DNA of 64,000 nt. It comes from Enhydrobacter sp. (GTDB lineage Bacteria > Pseudomonadota > Alphaproteobacteria > Reyranellales > Reyranellaceae). Both the position numbers and the translations under genes were made by a program. Below, in pieces: positions 16,321-26,191 of the stretch (position 1 is its first letter; each line of letters starts with the position of its first letter). The notes beneath the pieces were generated by a model. That model made no database searches and was not told the origin of the DNA. It saw only the letters and a list, made by a program, of their open reading frames with translations. The DNA lies in assembly GCA_025808875.1 (NCBI GenBank), contig CP075528.1:2106473-2170472 (forward strand), in the 5' to 3' direction.

Positions 16321-17925
16321 CTACTCTTTGCGATGGCGGTGGATGAAGTCGGGCAGGCCCTGTCCCATGGAATGCTCATATCGCATGGCGGTGGCGCTCT
16401 GATTGAACGGGATGCCCAATTTTGCGCGTACTTCTCTTTCGACGTGGTCTCGCAATGCCACGATCTGTTCGGAACTCAGATGGTCGGTGAACACGAAGGC
16501 CTGGTAGCCTCCATCGGGATTGCCCTTGTAGTAGTTGGCCGAAGTGGAATAGTCGACTTCATAGGCGTGTAGCCGATCGGCAGTCGACGGGTGCGTATAC
16601 GTCCAGACATCGGTCAGCGTCGAATGTGGCATGGCCAGGTCGTGATAGGGAGTGCCAGGATAGGTCGTGATGATCGTGCAGTCGAAGTCGTCGACTTCGC
16701 TTCGGATCAGCCAGTCCTTGATCGAGCCGATGCTCTCTTCGTTCTCCCCGGGATGGCCAACCGACATCAGGGCTTTCACTTTGAGGCCGCCTTTTTTGGC
16801 CAGTTCGACGCAGCGGTCATTGTCTTCGCGAGAAGCCCGTTTGTTTATGTTGGTCAGAATGCGTGGATGGGCCGCCTCGAAACCGCACAGTAGCCACCGG
16901 AATCCGGCGCGGCGCATGGCGATAGCCTGGGCCTCGTCGAACAGCTCTGCCTTAACGAAGCCTCTGAGGCGGAAGTCGACGCCGAGGCGCGCCTGCAGGT
17001 CTGTCAGGCCGTTCATCAACTCGACCATGCTCTTGCTGACGTTCAACTCATCGTCATAAAACATGAAGCCGGTGTAGCCGTAGGTGCGATGGAGCAGTTC
17101 CACTTCCGTCAGGATGGAGTTTACCGAACGATTCCGAATCAGGCGCAGGCTCTTGCTGTTCCTGCCGCCGCAGAAGCCGCAATTGAAAGGACATCCGAGC
17201 TGGCCGATCAGGCTCGTCGCAGTGTGGCCTTCGATTGTGTACTTGTAAGACTTGAGGTCGACCAGATGGCGGGCCGGTAACGGGCCTTTGGTGAACATGG
17301 CGTCGGTCAAGAAGAGGCCGCCCTTGGGATCGTCGCCATCCACGACCTTGGGTGCATCTCGGCGCAGCGCTGCGAAAATGGCCTGTTCGCCATCCCCGCT
17401 GCATAGCACGTCGAACAAGTGCTCGAGTTGTGCCGCGGCCCGATGTGCTCGCCCGTCGCGGACCCCACGATTCCGCTCTAGCTTAAGCGCGGAATAGACC
17501 AGAGTTACGTGCGGGCCCCCCAGGATGAGCTTTAAGTCCGGACGGACATCACGGATCCGCCGGGCAATCTCCGCGACTGCTGGCAGCTGAGGGGTCGTCA
17601 CTGTAATGCCGACGGCGATGTCCTGGCAGGTGGCGACATAGTCGGTAAGGGCGTCGAGGTAGTTCTCGATCCCTGACAGGTCGAGAAAATTCACGCGATG
17701 ACCGCGTTCCTCGAGGCTTGCCGCCACTTTGAGTATGCCCAGGCTAACGAACACTCGCTCGTCCAGCAGAAACGCCGACGGCGGGGTAATCAGGCATACG
17801 GATGGATGGGAACTGGCTGCGGCTAGCGGCGGCACGTCCTTCGATGACACCTGACTTGAAGGAAAAACCACGAGTTCTCCATGCCACTCGAAAGCCAGGC
17901 AAGCGTGTAGCAAGCCCGCGATCAT
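16321..17925 (-). CDS. Cobalamin-binding-type radical SAM protein
   Basis: The 534-residue protein has an N-terminal B12-binding-like Rossmann domain (from SVCLITPPSAF near residue 42, with LKLILGGPHVT near 131). The radical SAM core begins at CPFNCGFC; Cys245, Cys249 and Cys252 bind the 4Fe-4S cluster. The GFEAAHPRILTNINK and GHPGENEES segments are standard for this superclass. Such enzymes catalyse C-methylation or other radical rearrangements; the substrate is unknown. Residues 1-40 look unlike the family and the true start may be internal. The gene is convergent with the DegT-fold gene and lies 69 bp after the GT2-GT41 gene on the same strand. Confidence 0.82.
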   Translation of the reverse strand: MIAGLLHACLAFEWHGELVVFPSSQVSSKDVPPLAAASSHPSVCLITPPSAFLLDERVFVSLGILKVAASLEERGHRVNFLDLSGIENYLDALTDYVATCQDIAVGITVTTPQLPAVAEIARRIRDVRPDLKLILGGPHVTLVYSALKLERNRGVRDGRAHRAAAQLEHLFDVLCSGDGEQAIFAALRRDAPKVVDGDDPKGGLFLTDAMFTKGPLPARHLVDLKSYKYTIEGHTATSLIGQLGCPFNCGFCGGRNSKSLRLIRNRSVNSILTEVELLHRTYGYTGFMFYDDELNVSKSMVELMNGLTDLQARLGVDFRLRGFVKAELFDEAQAIAMRRAGFRWLLCGFEAAHPRILTNINKRASREDNDRCVELAKKGGLKVKALMSVGHPGENEESIGSIKDWLIRSEVDDFDCTIITTYPGTPYHDLAMPHSTLTDVWTYTHPSTADRLHAYEVDYSTSANYYKGNPDGGYQAFVFTDHLSSEQIVALRDHVEREVRAKLGIPFNQSATAMRYEHSMGQGLPDFIHRHRKE

Positions 17926-17994
17926 GGTCGACCAATCCTGCCACTCTACGGAAATATTACCATCTGTTACGAATGCGTGCCAGCCTCGGCGACG

Positions 17995-20619
17995 CTAGGC
18001 GCGTTCCTCCGTCTTCTCGGTGTCGCGGGCCGTTTTGTCCTGTGATCCGGCTTGAGCGCCCATCATTTCGAAGTAGGCCTGCTCTAGGTCGCGAGCGAAC
18101 CGCGTGGAGTCGTTCAAACCGCCTTCGCTATAGATTTGCCGCAGGCTGTGGCGGAGGTTTTGCAACCTCGCAGGATTGCCGGCCAGCGCGGCGGCGGCCT
18201 CGATGTAGTCTTGCCGCGTCTTGGTGATGAGGTCGGCGCAACCGGCGGCTTGGAGCAGCGACGCACCGTACCGCGACGAAAACCGCTCGCCCATCAATGT
18301 AACGACGGGAACGCCCTGCCAGAGAGACTCCGCAACGGTATTGCCGCCGCCATAGGGCCACGTGTCGAGTGAGATATCGACTTCACCGTAGGTTCTCAGA
18401 ATGGTCGCCCGATCGGCTCCTGGTCGCAACCGGATGCGCTCTGGTGAAATGCCGGATCGGCGGAAGCGATCGACCATATAGCGGCGATTGTCGGAAGTAT
18501 TGAGCTGGCTATTCTGGATGAGCATCCTGGAATTGGGAACGCGCTGCATCAGTTCGCCCCAAATCTCGACAATCCTCGTGTTGATCTTGCCGCCGCTGCC
18601 AAAGCACCCGAACGTCACGGTTCCTGTCGTGAGCGACGGCGGGTCGATGATCGGCGGGCTTTGATCGTCGGTGTAGTCGTAGCAAAGCAGGCAATGAGAC
18701 AGCAGGAATATCTTCTCCGAGAAAGTTCTCTGCACATCGCTGCTTGGAGGTGTGCAAATCTTGTCGCTCAGGATGTAGTCGACATTGGGCACGCGGCTGG
18801 TCGCAAAGTGGTTGAGATAAGAGATCTGGACCGGCGCGCAGCGATTCGCCATGGCGCCGAAGCGGTGTCCCGGCGAGAAACCGGAGAGCTCGACGAACAC
18901 GTCTATCCTGTCCCGGCGAACGAGCTGGAGAAAATTCGGATCGGACATGCCTGAGGTCCTGCGAACGACGTCGAAGGCCATGCGAACATCATCGGGGAGA
19001 TCCGAGTGCGCATGAGCATAACCCACCACCTCGAGCTTGGAGCGATCATGCGCCATGATGGCCCGGCGCATGATGTAGCGTATCGTATCGGCATCCATGA
19101 ACGAGCAATGGTAGCCAACTCGGAGTTTGCGGGACCCGTCAAACGGGGCGAATCGGGGAGGCACGCTTGACGTCACGCGGATATGGCGATCGACCCATTG
19201 CTGCTGAAGGCCGGCAATGCTCTCGTAGGTCGCCTCGGGCTCCTTGAGGGCAGCCTGGCACGCCATGCTGTCGATCGCCGCGTCGCCGAGGATTTCGGCC
19301 CGCTTCCACATGGCCAGTGCCTCTCGGATCTGGCCACGGCTCTCGTAGACGCGAGCGGCCGTATCATGCATCTGTGCTTGACGGCGTGCCCGCTGGTTGC
19401 GGGCAAATTCCCTGAACTCAGGGCAAGAACTCTCATTCAGGCCCAAGCGCCGCGCCAGACCGACGGCACGAGCCACCGGCTGTGGCCGCCGCCATAACAT
19501 GTGCTCCGTAAGGACGCGCTGAACGCTGAGCTTGAATCGCAGCTTGTGGTCGGTGAGTTTCGCGTGCCGGGGCACGCCGACAGTTGCTTCCCAACCCCGC
19601 CATAACTCGCGCAACGTGCGTTCTTTTCGAGCGTGCTTGGAGATTTCAGGGTCGCGGCTCGCCCTGCGTAGGACCGTGACGTTGTGGTCATGGTAGGAGA
19701 GGGCCGTTTGCTTTAGAGCTTGGATGCGCTCGGTGAAACCTCTCTCTTCGTCATGCAACTCATGAGCACGAGCATGGAACTCGAACTGCGAGAGCTGGTT
19801 GATCTTCGCTTCTATCTCGTGGAACCAGTGCTCCAGGCGGAGGTCATGGTCCAGGTCGATCTTCATTTCGGCTTCCCGGAGCCGACCTGAGCCAAAGAAG
19901 CCGTTGATCGAGAACATCCGCTCGATCAATTTGAGTCGATTGTCGATGTGCTCGTGAAAATTCTGCGGCGTGTTGCTCAGCTGCCCCGGATGAATGGCGT
20001 ATTTCGAGACGGGCTGCGGCACGTAACGAACCTCGTGATCCTGTGCCAGACGGCACCAGATCTCGAATTCGAGGCAGCCAATGTTCCAACCGGGACGGTC
20101 CAGCCCAATGTCGAGCAGCGCTTGTCGGCGAAAGAAGCTGCCCGGCCAGAACGGGCAGTAGCGATCGAAAAGATAGGCGACGAAATCGAAGTCGCCGGCC
20201 TTGAACTCTCCGATGATCTTCCCTTGGGCATCGGTCGTGTAGCCGTCGCAGGTAAAGGCGCCGACGGTTGGCGCGGCGGCAAACCAGCCGACTGCCTGCT
20301 CGATCGCGTCGGGAACCAGTTCCTCGTCCGAAAGACATGTGGCGATGTATTCGCCGCGGCAGCGGTGCAGGACCTTCCAATAGGCCTCGGCAGGCCCGGA
20401 GTCCGGCGCCGACACGATTTTGACGCGGGCATCGCGCTCGGCGTGGGAATGCAGGAGTTCCAGCGTGCCGTCTGTGGAAGCGCCATCCTGCACGACGAAC
20501 TCGATATTGCGGTATGTCTGTTTGAGCACGCTCTGGATGCAACGCCCAATCAGATCGACACGGTCCTTGCAGAAGCAGATGACCGAAACCAGCGGTTGGG
20601 TGCTATCTTCGGAGGGCAT
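17995..20619 (-). CDS. Bifunctional glycosyltransferase: GT2 fused to OGT-like GT41
   Basis: From the ATG at 20617-20619 the protein has 874 residues. Residues ~1-230 are a GT2 domain (PLVSVICFCKDR, then VVQDGASTDGT, then LSDEELVP). A helical middle of ~250 residues includes a TPR-like pair (YESRGQIREALAMWKRA). Residues ~495-860 match the catalytic half of O-GlcNAc transferase/SPINDLY (GT41): LRVGYHCSFMDADT, GFSPGHRFG, CAPVQISYLNH, VTFGCFGSGGKI, and DISLDTWPYGGGNT. True OGTs carry a long TPR superhelix in front of GT41; here a second glycosyltransferase replaces it. It overlaps the upstream paralogue by 17 bp. Two successive sugar transfers by one polypeptide is the likely meaning; donors are unknown. 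Confidence 0.87.
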   Translation of the reverse strand: MPSEDSTQPLVSVICFCKDRVDLIGRCIQSVLKQTYRNIEFVVQDGASTDGTLELLHSHAERDARVKIVSAPDSGPAEAYWKVLHRCRGEYIATCLSDEELVPDAIEQAVGWFAAAPTVGAFTCDGYTTDAQGKIIGEFKAGDFDFVAYLFDRYCPFWPGSFFRRQALLDIGLDRPGWNIGCLEFEIWCRLAQDHEVRYVPQPVSKYAIHPGQLSNTPQNFHEHIDNRLKLIERMFSINGFFGSGRLREAEMKIDLDHDLRLEHWFHEIEAKINQLSQFEFHARAHELHDEERGFTERIQALKQTALSYHDHNVTVLRRASRDPEISKHARKERTLRELWRGWEATVGVPRHAKLTDHKLRFKLSVQRVLTEHMLWRRPQPVARAVGLARRLGLNESSCPEFREFARNQRARRQAQMHDTAARVYESRGQIREALAMWKRAEILGDAAIDSMACQAALKEPEATYESIAGLQQQWVDRHIRVTSSVPPRFAPFDGSRKLRVGYHCSFMDADTIRYIMRRAIMAHDRSKLEVVGYAHAHSDLPDDVRMAFDVVRRTSGMSDPNFLQLVRRDRIDVFVELSGFSPGHRFGAMANRCAPVQISYLNHFATSRVPNVDYILSDKICTPPSSDVQRTFSEKIFLLSHCLLCYDYTDDQSPPIIDPPSLTTGTVTFGCFGSGGKINTRIVEIWGELMQRVPNSRMLIQNSQLNTSDNRRYMVDRFRRSGISPERIRLRPGADRATILRTYGEVDISLDTWPYGGGNTVAESLWQGVPVVTLMGERFSSRYGASLLQAAGCADLITKTRQDYIEAAAALAGNPARLQNLRHSLRQIYSEGGLNDSTRFARDLEQAYFEMMGAQAGSQDKTARDTEKTEERA

Positions 20620-23170
20620 CGGCGTATCCCGGTTCGCATGGAACGGCGGTTGTCGACGTCGGAGATCGGGACACTGCAGCATCCCCGGTAGCGGATGCGC
20701 GCACCAGCATATCGCTGAATGCCTGTTCGAGGTTTCTGGCGAACTGTTTCGAATCGCCCAGACCGTGCTTGAGAGACATCTGCCGCAGATTCTGCCGCAA
20801 GCGGACGAGCCGGGACGAGTCGCGTGCCAACTCGACGGCCAATTCCACATACTCGTCCAGTGTCCGGGCCACCAAGTCGGGGCAGCCCGCGGCGGTGACC
20901 AGGGACGCTCCGTAGGCGCTGCTGAAGCGGTTGCCGCGGTAGGTGACCACGGGAACACCATGCCAGAGTGACTCGGCGATGGTGTTGCCGCCGCAATAGG
21001 GCCAGGTATCCAGACTGATGTCGATCTGGCGGTAGACTTTCAGAAGCTCCCCGCGGGTCACGCCGCCTTCGAGCCTGAGCCGCTCGTGCGAGATGCCGTG
21101 CGAGCGGAAGCGGTTCAGCATGAAGCGCCGATTGCCCGCCCGTGAGAGTTGCGGGTTCTGCACATGCAGTATGGAACCTGGCGCACGTCGAAGAAGTTTC
21201 GCCCACTGCTCGATGAGACCGCTGCCGATCTTGCCGGCGGTGCCGAAGCAGCCAAACGTGATGAAGCCGTTCCTGAGGTGAGGGGCTTCGGCCACGGGCG
21301 GCTCATCGAGGCTACTGTAATCAAAACAGAAGAAGCAGCCCGGTAGTCGGTAGATCTGCTCGGAGTAGTGCTGCTCAACGCCGGAATCCGAAGGTGTGCA
21401 GATCTCGTCGCTGAGGACGTAGTCCACGTTGGGAACCTGGCTGGTGCCGGTGTGGTTGAGGAAGCTCACCTGGACCGGTGCACAGCGGCCGCTCATGGCG
21501 CCGAAACGGTGCCCCGGTGAGAAACCGGTCAGCTCGACGAAGACATCTATGTTGTCGGACCGGACCAGCTCTCGGAATCGTTCGTCGTTCAACCCGGGCG
21601 AAGCGTCGGCTTCAAACGGAGTATGCCTCCACGCATCGAATACACTCCCGATGTCGAGAGGGACTGGCCGGGGAGCGTATCCGTAGATTTCGAACCTGTC
21701 GCGGTCGTGCGCGGCGATGACGTCGCGCATCATGTTGCGCATGGTGTCCCCGTCCATGAAGGCGCAATGGTATCCAATGCGGATCTTGCCGCCTGATCTC
21801 TTCTTCATGTTCAGGTGCACGACCCGGGCGTCACCCAGGTGTCTCCGCACCCACTTGCGCTGAAAGTCGGCGAGCGTGAGGTCGGTGGCAGTCGGACTCT
21901 TCAGGAGGGCCTGGCAGGCGGTGCTGTCTATGTCGACGTCGTCTGGCGGTCGTGCATGGTCCCACATCTCGATGGCGAAATCGATCTGGCCCCTCTCTTC
22001 GTGTCGGGCCGCCGCCAGGGCATAGATGTCGGCGAACATGGACTCGCGTGAGGGGGCGGCATGGTGGAAACGCTCGCCGGGCATTGTCAGCAGCAAAATT
22101 TTTCGCTTCAGCCAATAGCCCCAAGCTTGGTTCCAGATTGCGTATCCCAGATGGATGGGCAATCGTCCGCCCATGCTGGCGATCGTGGCCAGCACTCTTT
22201 GCAGTGGCGTCGCCAGCAGGCCGAGATTGGCGCTGCGAATGCACAGCAAGCGGTGCAAGGTGCGCAGGGTGCGGTGATCCATACGCAACGACAGGTGCAG
22301 TCCCCACACGACCGAGCGCAGCGGCGCCGTAATGAGGTATTCGATCTCTGACTGGCCTGCGGCCCTGAACTGCTGCCACAATATGCCCAGCTGGTTCGCC
22401 TTGCTTTCCAGCGCCAGTACTTCGCAACCGCGGCCGAAGAAGCCGTCGGCCGAGAAAGCGCGTGCAACCAGCCGTAGCCTGTCGTCGATCGCCTCGGTGA
22501 CGTCGGTCGAGACGCCGACGACGCTCCGCGCCGGCTCCGGGCAGTCGACCAGCCATTCGCTGTAGTACGCCAAGCCGTAGTCGGTTGAGAGCCTGCAGCA
22601 GAGGTCCAATGCCAGAGACCCGCCAAACCAGTCGTCTTCATCGAGGCCGACAGCGAGAAGCACCTTGCGGCGAAGGAATATGGCAGGCAGGTACGGCCGG
22701 TAGTTGGTCAAGAGGAGGGACACGATGTCGACGCGGTCAAGTTCATTGCCGTAGCCGTCGACCAGAGAGCCCTTGGTGGCAATGCCGCCGGCGGCCGATC
22801 GCTCCAATTCCCGGGCCGCCACCTCGAGCGCTTGCGGCCGAAAGGTGCCATCCATCGGACAGATCGCCACGTACTCACCGCGGCATTGCCGCAGGGCCGT
22901 CAACAGGGCATCTCCCGATTGTGTTGTCCAACGATGGGCGATCCGGATGCGCTTATCGCTCGCGGCTGCCGCTTCGAACAGTTCCAGCGTACCGTCGCTC
23001 GACCCGCAATCCCCCACGACCAGCTCGAAGTCCGGGAGGGTCTGTCTCTGGAGCGCATCGACCGCCGCTCGCGCGGAGTCTGAAGTGTCGCGTCCGCACC
23101 AGATGACTGAAAACAAAGGCGGCCTGTCCTGGTCTGTCGGTTCCGAACTCGACGCTGCTTGGTTGGGCAC
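20603..23170 (-). CDS. Bifunctional glycosyltransferase: divergent GT2 fused to OGT-like GT41
   Basis: I choose the GTG at 23168-23170, which has GGGAG 8 bp upstream and shares one base with the preceding stop; a GTG at 23203 would add 11 residues. The ~855-residue protein repeats the architecture of its neighbour. A GT2-like domain comes first (FSVIWCGRDTSDS, then GDCGSSDGT), with an altered acidic motif region CPMDGTF. The TPR-like hinge EERGQIDFAIEMWDHA follows, then a GT41 domain with IRIGYHCAFMDGDT, GFSPGHRFGAM, CAPVQVSFLNH, ITFGCFGTAGKI and DISLDTWPYCGGNT. The GT41 half is much better conserved between the two proteins than the GT2 half. Confidence 0.85.
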   Translation of the reverse strand: MPNQAASSSEPTDQDRPPLFSVIWCGRDTSDSARAAVDALQRQTLPDFELVVGDCGSSDGTLELFEAAAASDKRIRIAHRWTTQSGDALLTALRQCRGEYVAICPMDGTFRPQALEVAARELERSAAGGIATKGSLVDGYGNELDRVDIVSLLLTNYRPYLPAIFLRRKVLLAVGLDEDDWFGGSLALDLCCRLSTDYGLAYYSEWLVDCPEPARSVVGVSTDVTEAIDDRLRLVARAFSADGFFGRGCEVLALESKANQLGILWQQFRAAGQSEIEYLITAPLRSVVWGLHLSLRMDHRTLRTLHRLLCIRSANLGLLATPLQRVLATIASMGGRLPIHLGYAIWNQAWGYWLKRKILLLTMPGERFHHAAPSRESMFADIYALAAARHEERGQIDFAIEMWDHARPPDDVDIDSTACQALLKSPTATDLTLADFQRKWVRRHLGDARVVHLNMKKRSGGKIRIGYHCAFMDGDTMRNMMRDVIAAHDRDRFEIYGYAPRPVPLDIGSVFDAWRHTPFEADASPGLNDERFRELVRSDNIDVFVELTGFSPGHRFGAMSGRCAPVQVSFLNHTGTSQVPNVDYVLSDEICTPSDSGVEQHYSEQIYRLPGCFFCFDYSSLDEPPVAEAPHLRNGFITFGCFGTAGKIGSGLIEQWAKLLRRAPGSILHVQNPQLSRAGNRRFMLNRFRSHGISHERLRLEGGVTRGELLKVYRQIDISLDTWPYCGGNTIAESLWHGVPVVTYRGNRFSSAYGASLVTAAGCPDLVARTLDEYVELAVELARDSSRLVRLRQNLRQMSLKHGLGDSKQFARNLEQAFSDMLVRASATGDAAVSRSPTSTTAVPCEPGYADALRR

Positions 23171-24102
23171 TAGACCGGCTCCCAGACATGTACCGAGAAG
23201 CACTCGTGAAAACGGCTACCGAAGCGCAAGCGCCGGCTGAGGTGAATGCGAATACGCCCTTTGTCGGCAAGTTCTTGCAACGCCGGCAGCAGGCCGCTCA
23301 GGTACTTGCGTCGGGTATGGTATTCGATCGCCAGACGGTCGTGATTGGAATTGGGATCATAGAATTCGAGCGTCGGCTCCATGTGGACGACACGCCGGGG
23401 CCGCTGCCCCAGCAGGTTGTCGAGAAACGGCCCGAAGCGCTCGCCGGTCTGTTCGAGCGCGCACATCGTCAGTACGCCCGCACCGTGGCCAAGAACGACA
23501 TCCTTGCTCGGTGCAAAGAAGTCAAACCTCCTCCCCTGAATCTTCATTCCGTGCCGTTCGCGTAATAGGTCGGCGATGCGAACCGCGGCCGGCGCCCAGT
23601 CGAGGGCGATAATCGGGATGTTAGGGAACAGCTTGGCATAGGCTGCTACATTGAACGCGCTGCCACTTCCGAATTCGTAGAGACTGTCGACGTCGGAGAG
23701 AAATTTGCGGAAGAGGTGGTCGCGCAGAATCTCCATGAAGGTGAGTTCGAACTGGGGTGACAGGCTGCGGATGTATTCGCCCTGCCAGCGAAGGACCGTC
23801 GAACCGTCGACAAATTTTGGATTGAGCGCCTTGACGTCAAATCCCGACGCCTCGAATCGCTCAAGCTGTTCCTGCCAGGCATCACGCCAGATGTCGGCAC
23901 GATGCTCACCCACAATGCTGAAGCCACGGTCTATGGCCTGTCTGGTCTCGTCCTGGAGTTGCGTCTGCTCTGCATCCCCTACCTTGGCAAAAGTGAGGCC
24001 AGCTTGGTCCAGCAACTGCCGCGTTCGGCTGTCGAGTGCGCCAATAGGCAGTCCCAAGGCAGCCTCGAACTCGCCGTGGCCTAGAATGTGCTCGTTTTTC
24101 AT
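23170..24102 (-). CDS. Class I SAM-dependent methyltransferase
   Basis: The product (310 residues from the ATG at 24102; an ATG at 24141 is possible) carries a Rossmann methyltransferase domain in its second half. The motif I region is SLYEFGSGSAFNVAAYAKLF, followed by IIALDWAPAAV, then VLTMCALEQTG. The N-terminal half is alpha-helical with no recognised domain. Its substrate is unknown; its place at the head of the minus-strand run (methyltransferase, two GT2-GT41 fusions, radical SAM) points to glycan modification. Its stop codon shares one base with the GTG of the next gene, which indicates coupling. Confidence 0.78.
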   Translation of the reverse strand: MKNEHILGHGEFEAALGLPIGALDSRTRQLLDQAGLTFAKVGDAEQTQLQDETRQAIDRGFSIVGEHRADIWRDAWQEQLERFEASGFDVKALNPKFVDGSTVLRWQGEYIRSLSPQFELTFMEILRDHLFRKFLSDVDSLYEFGSGSAFNVAAYAKLFPNIPIIALDWAPAAVRIADLLRERHGMKIQGRRFDFFAPSKDVVLGHGAGVLTMCALEQTGERFGPFLDNLLGQRPRRVVHMEPTLEFYDPNSNHDRLAIEYHTRRKYLSGLLPALQELADKGRIRIHLSRRLRFGSRFHECFSVHVWEPV

Positions 24103-24276
24103 GATCGATTGGGAACCTTGACGCCTGGAAATCGGATGCACAGCGCGACGTATTGCAGCTTCAGATTACGTGGTCTACGAAGCATTCTCATTTCTACAAC
24201 GATCAGAACTTGCCGAGCAACTTGACGGCGTGAAAGACAGCCACCGTGCGGTAGGAATGCAAAGGATGTTATTCTG

Positions 24277-25227
24277 GTGAAAACTGCGGTTCTCGGTGCC
24301 ACCGGACTCGTCGGCCGGCATTTGGTGGAAGCGCTCGGCAAGGCGGCCGTCGGCCCAGTCGTCGCGACCTACCGGGCGCGTTCGCCATACGGATCGCGTG
24401 ACACGGAGTGGCTGCAGTGCGACCTGCGCCAGCCCGAGGCGGCGGCCGCAGTCCTGAAGAATGTCGAAACTGCAATCGTGTGCGCGGGGCAGGTATCGAC
24501 CAGTGCCGTGCTTCGCCGCGATCCCGTCAGTTCGATTATGGACACCCTGCGCGTCGTCGCGAATGTGCTTGAGGCGGCCTCCAAGAGACGGCTGAAGCGG
24601 CTGGTGATGATCAGTTCATGTACGCTGTATCCATCACTGCCCCGGCCCATCGTCGAGGATGACATGATGGTCGGAGACCCACCGGCGCAATGGTTTGGCG
24701 TCGGCTGGATGCATCGGTACACTGAACTGCAGTTGCGCTGGCATGTCGAGTATTTGCAGACGATTCAGGCCGGCATCGTCCTGCGACCGACTCTCATCTA
24801 CGGCCGGTACGACGACTTCTCGCCGGCGTCCGGCCATTTCGTGCCGTCGCTGATATCCAAGATCGTGAACCGGGAACGGCCGATCGAGATCTGGGGCGAC
24901 GGTGAGCAGTCACGCAACCTGATCCACGGCTCGGATGTGGCGGGAGCAGTGCTGGCTGCGCTGGACGCGCAACTACCACGACATTCGGTCTTCAATGTCG
25001 TTTCGCCGGAGGACACGACAGTCAACGAGGCTGTTGCCCACTTGCTCGAAATCGACGGTTTCAACGACGCCGACATCGTCCACGACCTCAGCAGGTCGGG
25101 AGGAGCCAATGCGCTGACCGTTTCGGGCGTGGCGATGACGGCGGCGACAGGCTGGCGACCCAAGATCGGCCTACGCGACGGTTTGGCCGACACCGTGGCC
25201 TGGTACCGGGAAGCGCTGAAGACGTGA
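24277..25227 (+). CDS. NAD-dependent epimerase-like extended SDR lacking the YxxxK pair
   Basis: The 316-residue protein (GTG start) begins with the dinucleotide motif AVLGATGLVGRHL. It resembles GDP-fucose synthase-like 4-reductases, with ISSCTLYP at the serine position and LRPTLIYGRYDDFSP later. Aligned by eye to the YxxxK active site of that family, the segment reads VGWMH: Val142 replaces Tyr and His146 replaces Lys. It is related to the 29092-30054 protein (shared GWM.RY.E pattern). It may have different chemistry or be a non-catalytic partner. It is the first gene of the plus-strand run leading into the ABC exporter and the E1 pair. Confidence 0.8.
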   Translation: MKTAVLGATGLVGRHLVEALGKAAVGPVVATYRARSPYGSRDTEWLQCDLRQPEAAAAVLKNVETAIVCAGQVSTSAVLRRDPVSSIMDTLRVVANVLEAASKRRLKRLVMISSCTLYPSLPRPIVEDDMMVGDPPAQWFGVGWMHRYTELQLRWHVEYLQTIQAGIVLRPTLIYGRYDDFSPASGHFVPSLISKIVNRERPIEIWGDGEQSRNLIHGSDVAGAVLAALDAQLPRHSVFNVVSPEDTTVNEAVAHLLEIDGFNDADIVHDLSRSGGANALTVSGVAMTAATGWRPKIGLRDGLADTVAWYREALKT

Positions 25228-25315
25228 AATTCCTTGCCATTTCAGATGGGTACAGCGCATAACCCGCATCGTCGTTGTTGCTGAGTCAGTTCCGGCGCTT
25301 GGTGAAGTATCGAAC

Positions 25316-26191
25316 ATGCCTCTTATGCATATCGTCGATGGCAAGGTGGTCGTCGCCGAACGCCGTGGGCCGTTGGCTCGCTTCGTGTCGTTTGTGTGCC
25401 GCCCGTTCTCCTCTGCTTGGCATCATCGGGACTTGATTGCCGCGGTGCTGCGCCGTGAACTTCATGAGCGGTTCAAGGGATCGATGGCAGGCTGGGTATG
25501 GGCAGTGACAGCGCCCTTGCTGATGCTGGTGGTCTACACGGCCATCTTCAGTGGCGCGGTGAAGCAGTCCAGCGATACCGCAACTGGATCGCAGTTCGAC
25601 TACGCGCTGTTCATCTTTGGCGGACTAATCGCCTTCAATTTCTTCACCGAAATGGCGTATCGAGCTCCGTCGCTCCTCCACGAGTACGCCCACTACATCA
25701 AGCAGACCATGTTCCCGGCGGACATGTTGCCGATAATTTCGACGTTGCGCGCTACGGCTTACGCGACGATCGGATTGGCCTTGATGCTTGTGGCGCAGTT
25801 GGTCCTCACCGGGACGCTCCATTGGACGGTGTTGCTGCTGCCGTTGTGGTACGTCCCCTTCATCGCATTGCTGGTCGGCATGACGTGGCTCCTGTCGGCC
25901 ATGGGTGCTTACTCCCGGGACACGGCTTACCTGATGATGACGGTGGCGCCGTTGCTGATGTTCGCAACCCCGATTTTCTTTTCTACCGAAGGCTTTGCGC
26001 CAGAACTTCAGCTTCTGACGTATGTCAACGTCCTGACCGGCTTCATCGAAATCATCCGCGATCTCGTCGTTTTCGGGCGGCTGCCGAACTTACTGGTGTG
26101 CATATGGACGTTGTTCCTGTCGTTTAGCACGTTCTATTTTGGCTACTGGTTTTTCGGAAAGCAGCGCAATGGCATCGCCGACGTCATCTGA
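25316..26191 (+). CDS. Polysaccharide ABC transporter permease (ABC-2 type)
   Basis: The 291-residue protein is an ABC-2 membrane subunit of the Wzm/KpsM type, which moves lipid-linked or polyol-linked polysaccharide across the inner membrane. A cytoplasmic N-terminus with the family segment LRRELHERFKGSMAGWVW precedes about six hydrophobic segments, beginning with APLLMLVVYTAIFSG. It overlaps the ATPase gene by 23 bp. No capsule-type KpsE/KpsD or Wza homologue lies in the window, so the outer-membrane part of the route is not visible. Confidence 0.9.
   Translation: MPLMHIVDGKVVVAERRGPLARFVSFVCRPFSSAWHHRDLIAAVLRRELHERFKGSMAGWVWAVTAPLLMLVVYTAIFSGAVKQSSDTATGSQFDYALFIFGGLIAFNFFTEMAYRAPSLLHEYAHYIKQTMFPADMLPIISTLRATAYATIGLALMLVAQLVLTGTLHWTVLLLPLWYVPFIALLVGMTWLLSAMGAYSRDTAYLMMTVAPLLMFATPIFFSTEGFAPELQLLTYVNVLTGFIEIIRDLVVFGRLPNLLVCIWTLFLSFSTFYFGYWFFGKQRNGIADVI

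Noticed and set aside
16321..17925. Hopanoid C-2 methylase (HpnP) or BchE identity for the radical SAM gene
   Set aside because: Domain layout is shared by many B12 radical SAM families, no specific motif supports either, and no hopanoid or chlorophyll genes are nearby.
20620..20961. N-terminal extension of the first GT2-GT41 protein
   Set aside because: It overlaps the coding end of its paralogue in another frame. The GT2 domain begins just after the ATG at 20619.
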